Shown here piece by piece: positions 58,655 to 64,000 of a stretch of 64,000 nucleotides of DNA. The position numbers and the translations under genes are program-made. Source of the stretch: Chloracidobacterium sp. Lineage in GTDB: Bacteria > Acidobacteriota > Blastocatellia > Pyrinomonadales > Pyrinomonadaceae. The stretch lies in NCBI GenBank assembly GCA_015075585.1, contig JABTUB010000001.1, positions 496,001-560,000 on the forward strand. The letters run 5' to 3'. Every line of letters starts with the position of its first letter. The stretch's first letter is position 1. Under the pieces are notes generated by a model. That model had not been told where the DNA came from. It saw only the letters and a program-made list of their open reading frames with translations, and did not search any database.

Positions 58655-60448
58655 CTACCTCACGGTCAACTCGAACGGCATTAGCAGCATAGCGTTGCCT
58701 TGCTGCATTTGATCGAGCAGTGCTGCGTAGCGGAATGATCGGCGGACGTCAGCAGGCAGGGCCTCCAAAACTGCAGTTTTTGCAATGTCCTCCTTTGTTT
58801 GCGAAACGGAAGCATTCTCAAGATCGAGAAGTGATTCGAAGAACGACTTCGGCGCCGGCATTACGACACGCTTGACGTCCTTATCCGGTGCAAGGTTAGC
58901 TAACTGTTTTGCGATATCGATCGCCTTTTCGAGGCCGCCGAACTCATCTATCAGACCGTTTTCCTTTGCCTGCGTACCTGTCCAAACGCGGCCTTGGCCG
59001 AGAGTATTCACTTTTTCATCGGTTATGTTGCGGCCCTTTGCGACCTTGGGAACAAAGCTGTCGAAGTAAATGCTGTTGGCCTGCTCCGTCATCTTTTGCT
59101 TTTCTTCAGGCGTCCAATGTTCGGTCTCGCGAAAGATGCCGGCGTTCTTGCCCCGCATTACATATTGGTTCGAGACGCCGAGCCAATCGTAGAGACCCTT
59201 GACGACAGGCTTGCCCATAAAGACGCCTATCGAACCGGTTACGGTCGATGGTTCGGCGACGATCTTATTCGCGTTGCAGCTAATGTAATAGCCGCCGGAT
59301 GCCGCGACATCAGCCATCGAGACGACGACAGGCTTCTTTGCCTTTGCATTTTCGATCGCGAACCACATCACATCGGACGCCAATGCAGAACCGCCCGGCG
59401 AATCGACGCGCAGTACGATGGCCTTTATTCGGTCGTCCTTTGCGGCATCGTTCACCGCTTGGACGATAGTGTCGGAGCCTACGACCTCGCCGTTCAGGGC
59501 ACCGCTTGATGATTTGCCGCTGTTGATAGCACCGGATGCATAGATAACTGCGACGCGCTCGCCGTTGTTGAGGCCGAGCGAATCCGAAGGTATCTCGCGA
59601 TAGCGTGTGTCGCTAATGGTTCGCAGCTCATCATCAGAGCCGTAGCCGAGGCGGGCCTTCAGCTGATCGTCAACCTGTACACGATAAATTGCATCGTCTA
59701 TGAGGCCGCTTTCTTTTGCCTGCATTGCGTGGTACGGCGCCGAATCGATCAACGCTTTTGCCTCATCCTCGGTCTTGCCGCGTGATTCAGCGATCGCCTT
59801 TACCAAGCGGCCGTAATATTCGTCGAGCAGAGCGTTGATGACCTCACGCTGGCCTTCGCCCATTTCTTTTTTCGTGTATTGATCGGGTGCGTTCTTGTAT
59901 TTCGGGCCGATCTGTATGACATCAGCCTCGACGCCGAGCTTGTCGAGCGAGCCTTTGTAGAACATCGCTTCGGCTGCAAGCCCATTCACATAAAGATCGC
60001 CGGGTGGCGGCATATAGATCTTTTCGGCGGCGGTCGCGATGTAATATTCCTTGTTCATCCCGAGCTCCATATAGGCATACACGGGTTTGCCGGTGCTGCG
60101 AACATCGGCGATCGCATCGCGAAGTTCGTCAGCTTTGCCCCATCCGATGCCCGGCATATTTATATCGAGCAGAACGGCGCCGATGCGCCCATCGACCTTT
60201 GCCTTCCGAAGCTGCGTCAGCAGCCCAGTGAATGATTGCTTTGCGCCGATGCCGAAAGCCTTGGCGAACGGGTCGTCGGCTGCATTATCAGGCAGGTCGC
60301 CGGTCACATTGAGCACCAGTACGGTGTTCTTTTCAACGCTAGGACGATTGATCGACTCGGCGATCAGCACGAGCCCAATGATGGCTGCCAGCCCGATAAT
60401 TAGGACGAGGCCGCCGACGATCAGCAATACTTTTATGGTCTTGGACAT
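58655..60448 (-). CDS. sppA: Signal peptide peptidase SppA, long (67K) form
   Basis: A 597-residue inner-membrane protease with an N-terminal helix (VLLIVGGLVLIIGLAAIIGL) and two ClpP-like crotonase domains. The catalytic Ser is in ADVAASGGYYISCNANKIV; the Lys lies in the N-terminal half near GIGWGKADELRDAI. LRVDSPGGSALASDVMW and TGSIGVFMGKP are family blocks. It digests remnant signal peptides. Monocistronic; divergent from the response regulator at 60650. Confidence 0.94.
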   Translation of the reverse strand: MSKTIKVLLIVGGLVLIIGLAAIIGLVLIAESINRPSVEKNTVLVLNVTGDLPDNAADDPFAKAFGIGAKQSFTGLLTQLRKAKVDGRIGAVLLDINMPGIGWGKADELRDAIADVRSTGKPVYAYMELGMNKEYYIATAAEKIYMPPPGDLYVNGLAAEAMFYKGSLDKLGVEADVIQIGPKYKNAPDQYTKKEMGEGQREVINALLDEYYGRLVKAIAESRGKTEDEAKALIDSAPYHAMQAKESGLIDDAIYRVQVDDQLKARLGYGSDDELRTISDTRYREIPSDSLGLNNGERVAVIYASGAINSGKSSSGALNGEVVGSDTIVQAVNDAAKDDRIKAIVLRVDSPGGSALASDVMWFAIENAKAKKPVVVSMADVAASGGYYISCNANKIVAEPSTVTGSIGVFMGKPVVKGLYDWLGVSNQYVMRGKNAGIFRETEHWTPEEKQKMTEQANSIYFDSFVPKVAKGRNITDEKVNTLGQGRVWTGTQAKENGLIDEFGGLEKAIDIAKQLANLAPDKDVKRVVMPAPKSFFESLLDLENASVSQTKEDIAKTAVLEALPADVRRSFRYAALLDQMQQGNAMLLMPFELTVR

Positions 60449-60603
60449 TTTATCTTCGTTTCCGCGGTGAAGTTTCGGTCGATATTTTGAATACGATACG
60501 AGCGGACAAAAGGTTTGTGAAGCGCTCTGTTCGAACTGCCGTAAATTCTAGCTAACGGGAGCCGCAAAGCCAATCCCCCGCATCAAACAGTGAACAACAC
60601 AAG

Positions 60604-60621
60604 CCCTCTTTGAGGGTTTTT
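60604..60621 (+). terminator. Terminator-like hairpin upstream of the response regulator
   Basis: CCCTC (60604-60608) pairs with GAGGG (60612-60616) over a 3-base loop and is followed by TTTTT. It lies 28 bases before the response-regulator ATG and 155 bases after the divergent sppA start, with no plus-strand gene ahead of it. Confidence 0.6.
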
Positions 60622-60649
60622 GCGATTGCGATATCATCTAGTATTTATT

Positions 60650-62062
60650 ATGGCAAAGCGTGGCCCGATACTTGTTTGCGACGACGAAGAGATAATGCGC
60701 GATGTGCTCGAGACCATTCTCTCGGGCGCGGGTTATCGTGTCGATCTCGCAAAGACCGGCGAAGAAGCTGTCGAAATGTATTCGCAGCGGCCCTACGATC
60801 TGGTGTTGATGGATGTGTCAATGCCGGGAATGGGCGGCTTGACCGCGCTTGATGAGCTTATAAAGCTAGACGAAGAGGCCGTCGTCCTGATGATAACGGC
60901 CTATGCGACGTTCGATACGGCGATCTCGGCCTGGGAAAAGGGTGCGGCGGGTGTTATCCGCAAGCCTTTTCAGAATGAACAGATACTTTCGCTCGTTGCC
61001 CGCGGCATTAAGAACCGCAAAAAGGACGAAGAGCGCCGCGTACTCCGTCAAGCGATGGCAAAGTCTGTCAAGCGCGATGATTTTATCGGCAGATCGAATG
61101 TTATGGAGGACGTGTTTCGCCTAGTAGAGCGCGTTGCCCCTGCGCGATCGACCGTTCTCATTTCAGGCGAAAGCGGCACGGGAAAGGAACTTGTCGCAAA
61201 GGCGATCCACGAGGCAAGCCCGCGCTCGGAAGATCCGTTCGTCGTCGTTAACTGCTCGAATATACCGTCGGAACTGCTCGAAAGCGAACTCTTCGGCCAC
61301 GCAAAAGGAGCATTTACGGGAGCGGTCGCCGCAAAGAAAGGCCTATTCGAGGTTGCCGACAGCGGTTCGATATTTCTTGATGAAATAGGCGACCTCAGAC
61401 CGGAGCTTCAGGTTCGCCTGCTTCGCGTGATCCAAGAGCGCGAATTCACGCCGCTCGGCGAGACAAGCCCGACAAAGGTCGATGTCAGGATAATCGCGGC
61501 GACCAACGTCGATCTGAAAGAGGCTGTGCGGAACGGGCAGTTCCGCGAAGACCTTTATTTCCGGCTGTCCGTGGTGCCGATCGAGCTGCCGAGCCTTCGT
61601 GACCGCCGCGAGGATATATTGCCGCTGATGCAGCATTTTATCAGAAAGTATAACGAGGAGAACGGTCGGCAGATATCGGAGAATGTCTCGGCTGAGGTGC
61701 TTTCACTTCTCGAGGCGTACAGCTATCCGGGCAACGTTCGCGAGCTTGAAAATATCATCGAACGCGCCGTTGTCATCGCCCCTAATGATGAGATCACGGT
61801 CGATTGCCTGCGGCCTGAGGTGCGCGACCCCGAACTTGCCTTTGAGATGCTGAGAAGTACCGAGGGAACATCGACACATCTCGATATCTCGCGCGGCATT
61901 AACTTTTATGACGAGGTAAAGCGGTTCGAGGTCGATCTGATACGCCGCGCACTCGACCAAACCGGCGGCCATCAATCGCGTGCGGCGCGTTTGCTCGGGC
62001 TGAACGCGACCACGCTGAACTCAAAGATCAAGACGCACAACATCCCGATCCGCAATCAATAG
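60650..62062 (+). CDS. Sigma-54-dependent response regulator (NtrC family)
   Basis: A 470-residue three-domain activator. The receiver domain (about 5-120) has the acidic pair in LVCDDEEIM and phosphoacceptor Asp55 in LVLMDVSMPGMGG. The AAA+ domain (about 145-370) has GESGTGKELVAKAIHEA, the sigma-54 contact loop GAFTGAVA and FLDEIGDLRPELQ. A Fis-type helix-turn-helix ends the chain (ALDQTGGHQSRAARLLGL). No histidine kinase lies adjacent, so its partner is elsewhere. A TAGTAT hexamer ends 5 bases before ATG 60650. Confidence 0.95.
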   Translation: MAKRGPILVCDDEEIMRDVLETILSGAGYRVDLAKTGEEAVEMYSQRPYDLVLMDVSMPGMGGLTALDELIKLDEEAVVLMITAYATFDTAISAWEKGAAGVIRKPFQNEQILSLVARGIKNRKKDEERRVLRQAMAKSVKRDDFIGRSNVMEDVFRLVERVAPARSTVLISGESGTGKELVAKAIHEASPRSEDPFVVVNCSNIPSELLESELFGHAKGAFTGAVAAKKGLFEVADSGSIFLDEIGDLRPELQVRLLRVIQEREFTPLGETSPTKVDVRIIAATNVDLKEAVRNGQFREDLYFRLSVVPIELPSLRDRREDILPLMQHFIRKYNEENGRQISENVSAEVLSLLEAYSYPGNVRELENIIERAVVIAPNDEITVDCLRPEVRDPELAFEMLRSTEGTSTHLDISRGINFYDEVKRFEVDLIRRALDQTGGHQSRAARLLGLNATTLNSKIKTHNIPIRNQ

Positions 62063-62097
62063 CGGCCGGCACTACGCTGCGAACGGAGAAGCGATAA

Positions 62098-62853
62098 ATG
62101 TCTTACGGCGCACTTGTCGCACTCATCATCATCTTTCTGCTTACGAGCATCATCGGCGTCGTTACGGGCAGCAATTCGCTCATTGCGGTTCCGGCGATGT
62201 TCCAGTTCGGTGTGCCTGCCCGTGAGGCTGTCGCAACGAATATGTTCGCCTTGGTCTTTATGGCGGCCGGCGGCACAATTCCGTTCCTGCGCAGCGGCGG
62301 CCTCGATATCCGGCGTACATCTCCGCTGCTCGTGATCACGCTCGTCAGTTCTGCGATCGGTGCTGCTCTTGTCGGCCTCATTACCGATCAGAGCATGAAG
62401 CTGATCGTCTCGGTCGCGATGATCGCGGTCGCTCTGTTCATTCTCTTACACAGAAATTCGGGGCTTGAAGAAAAAAGCGCGGTGAGCGCCGGGATGGCGG
62501 CCGTAACGTACGTCCTGACCTTTCTGCTCGGCGTTTACGGTGGCCTTTTCAGCGGCGGCTATGTAACGATCCTCACCGCTGTCCTTGTAGCGTTCTTCGG
62601 GATGACATTCTCCGAAGCGATCGCCTCTACAAAATTGATCAATGTGGTCTCATCAGCGATGGCATCGGCGGTTTTCTGGTGGGAAGGCCTGATCGATCTG
62701 AAATTGGGACTTATACTTGGCGTTACGATGTTCGTCGGCGGATATATCGGTGCGCATGCGGCGACAAAGATGGGTGAACTTTGGCTGCGGCGCATCTTTC
62801 TCTCAACCGTTTTTCTGCTTGCTCTAAAGACACTCTACGACCTATTCGCGTGA
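62098..62853 (+). CDS. TauE/SafE-family permease
   Basis: A 251-residue membrane protein with about eight helices in two inverted halves, each with its family motif: GVVTGSNSLIAVPAMFQFG in the first and GVYGGLFSGGYVTILTAVL in the second. FSEAIASTKLINVVSSAMAS follows the second. Family members are thought to export sulfite or sulfonates or take up other anions; the substrate is unknown here. It starts 35 bases after the response regulator and may be cotranscribed. Confidence 0.9.
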   Translation: MSYGALVALIIIFLLTSIIGVVTGSNSLIAVPAMFQFGVPAREAVATNMFALVFMAAGGTIPFLRSGGLDIRRTSPLLVITLVSSAIGAALVGLITDQSMKLIVSVAMIAVALFILLHRNSGLEEKSAVSAGMAAVTYVLTFLLGVYGGLFSGGYVTILTAVLVAFFGMTFSEAIASTKLINVVSSAMASAVFWWEGLIDLKLGLILGVTMFVGGYIGAHAATKMGELWLRRIFLSTVFLLALKTLYDLFA

Positions 62854-62865
62854 GCACGAACGAGG

Positions 62866-64000
62866 TCACGGTTCCTGCGGCCCGTTGGTTGTCACAGCTT
62901 CGTCAGGCGCCTGCTTCTTTGCGGCCCTTGGAGCCTTTGGCGGCGGTGTTGCAAGCGGCTTGGGTGTTGCTGCCGCAGCAGGCGTCGGCTGGACGGCCGT
63001 ATTCGCATTCGGTGTTTTTGGCGTTGGCGTCGGTTTCGGCTCGCCTGCGGGTATCGGCACTAAAATTATGCCGCCTTCATTCGGCATAAAGACACTGCCG
63101 CCGTTCGGGTCGATAGTAACGGTCTGTCCCGGCGGAGCGATTGCTTGCGGAGGCAATACCGAACCTTGCGGCGGTGCTCCGACCGGAGGAGCGCCTCCGT
63201 TTGCCCAAGGATTATAACCGTCACCGCCCGGGATCGTGCCCGGAGGCGTGCCCATCGCCGGGTCCATGATCGACGCGTCCGAATCGCCGACCATCTTCGT
63301 AAGGCTTTCTTCCTGCGCTCCGGTGGCGGGGCCGATCGGCTGCACCGGCATACTGTTCGGGTCGGTCGCCATTGCCATCGTCGTCGGATCGGTCTTCTTG
63401 CCCGAGGTGAAATAGATCAATGCCCCACCGATAAGGCCGATCCCCGCTAGTACAAGTGCCGCGGTTACCCACACGCTGTGTCCTGCGGCGGCGGCGGGTT
63501 TCACGGCTCCATCCGCGATAATTGCCTCGCTGCGCACTCGGCCGAGGTCCTCGGCAAGTGCCTCGATCGATCGATAGCGCTCGTCCGGCTCTTTTGCGAG
63601 AGCGGTCATTACGATCGGGCTGAGCGCCCTGTGCAGGTCGGGCCGGATCGTTTCAAGCGGTATAGGCGGCACAGCCTGTTGTGCGAGAACGTCCGGACGC
63701 GAGTTGCCGTCAAAAGGCGGCTTGCCTGTCAGCATCGCGTAAATGACCGCTCCCACGGCATATACATCGCTTCGTGCATCTGTTACCGAAAACTCTGCGT
63801 TCTGCTCCGGTGCGAGGTAACGCGGATCGGCATCGCGGGGCGGTTCTTGTGCATTGCTGCCAAAGCCCAAAACCTTAACGGAGTTTGCCGCACTTTCGCC
63901 GTCGATAAAGATGTTGCCGGGTGAAAGCGACCCGTGGATCAGACGTTTTTCGCTCGCAGCGAAGAGAGCCGCTGCTGTTTGAAGAGCAATGTTCAAAGCT
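62866..64000 (-). CDS. Ser/Thr protein kinase-like protein (pseudokinase), C-terminal part
   Basis: A frame of 378 codons enters from the right edge and stops at 62866. The C lobe of a Hanks kinase is clear: PRYLAPEQNAEF (APE), DARSDVYAVGAVIYAML and LAKEPDERYRSI. But the catalytic loop reads HGSLSPGN instead of HRDLKPxN and the DFG motif reads GFG, so both catalytic and metal Asp are missing. A helix (VWVTAALVLAGIGLIGGALI) crosses the membrane, and the outside part is Pro/Gly/Ala-rich and low complexity. The N lobe lies outside the window. Confidence 0.85.
   Translation of the reverse strand, partial: ALNIALQTAAALFAASEKRLIHGSLSPGNIFIDGESAANSVKVLGFGSNAQEPPRDADPRYLAPEQNAEFSVTDARSDVYAVGAVIYAMLTGKPPFDGNSRPDVLAQQAVPPIPLETIRPDLHRALSPIVMTALAKEPDERYRSIEALAEDLGRVRSEAIIADGAVKPAAAAGHSVWVTAALVLAGIGLIGGALIYFTSGKKTDPTTMAMATDPNSMPVQPIGPATGAQEESLTKMVGDSDASIMDPAMGTPPGTIPGGDGYNPWANGGAPPVGAPPQGSVLPPQAIAPPGQTVTIDPNGGSVFMPNEGGIILVPIPAGEPKPTPTPKTPNANTAVQPTPAAAATPKPLATPPPKAPRAAKKQAPDEAVTTNGPQEP

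Noticed and set aside
1-64000. CRISPR arrays, insertion sequences, rRNA genes, prophage
   Set aside because: No regularly spaced repeats, transposase or integrase motifs, rRNA or phage structural genes were seen.

Overview
The window looks like chromosomal core plus accessory DNA of an Acidobacteriota member, most plausibly Blastocatellia/Pyrinomonadales-like. This is an inference from style, not from a marker gene: moderate GC, few Shine-Dalgarno sites, many secreted multi-repeat proteins, winged-helix/TPR membrane regulators, YacL-type PIN/TRAM protein, Hfq beside MiaA, and a complete lack of insertion sequences. About 60 protein genes and one tRNA (Arg, anticodon CCT) are supported; coding density is high and no gene-free stretch exceeds 300 bases.

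Layout. 1-9.2 kb: end of a TPR gene, small membrane protein, thiE-thiD, an outer-membrane-like protein, a chlorite-dismutase-family protein, acylphosphatase, apt, tRNA-Arg, nnr, tsaE and ppk1. 9.2-15.5 kb: CYTH protein, bacilliredoxin, PilZ protein, a RelE-type toxin-antitoxin cassette flanked by a copy of the radA 3' end, radA, a PIN/TRAM membrane protein, ispD-ispF. 15.5-29.2 kb: an OmpR-type/TPR regulator divergent from a secreted propeller/VCBS protein, M13 peptidase, NAD-isocitrate dehydrogenase, thiO, a TlpA-like thioredoxin, a methyltransferase, a glycerophosphodiesterase and cystathionine beta-synthase.

29.2-36.2 kb is the most system-like region: a tail-anchored protein, three tandem paralogues with an FHA domain in the cytoplasm, one membrane helix and a periplasmic lytic-transglycosylase-like domain (only the middle one keeps the catalytic Glu), a Cys-cluster protein and a lone type VI secretion baseplate gene, tssK. 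No other T6SS gene is present.

36.2-45.6 kb encodes exported proteins: a LolA-like protein, PlsC, an M14 peptidase, a SpoIID/LytB protein and, 12 bases behind it, a protein that aligns along its whole length with the restriction endonuclease HinP1I (GCGC specificity) but carries an N-terminal signal peptide and has no partner methyltransferase. An exported restriction-enzyme-like nuclease is the most unexpected item here.

45.6-64 kb is mostly housekeeping: miaA, hfq, tmk, holB, DUF2752 protein; then on the minus strand ispG, rseP, dxr, an S23-type four-helix-bundle protein, hisS, gamma-carbonic anhydrase, murJ, dacB, sppA; then a sigma-54 response regulator, a TauE/SafE permease and the C-terminal part of a Ser/Thr pseudokinase running off the right edge. 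Four MEP-pathway genes (ispD, ispF, ispG, dxr) and three thiamine genes (thiE, thiD, thiO) are scattered through the window. All homology statements come from reading motifs and remembered family sequences; no search was run.
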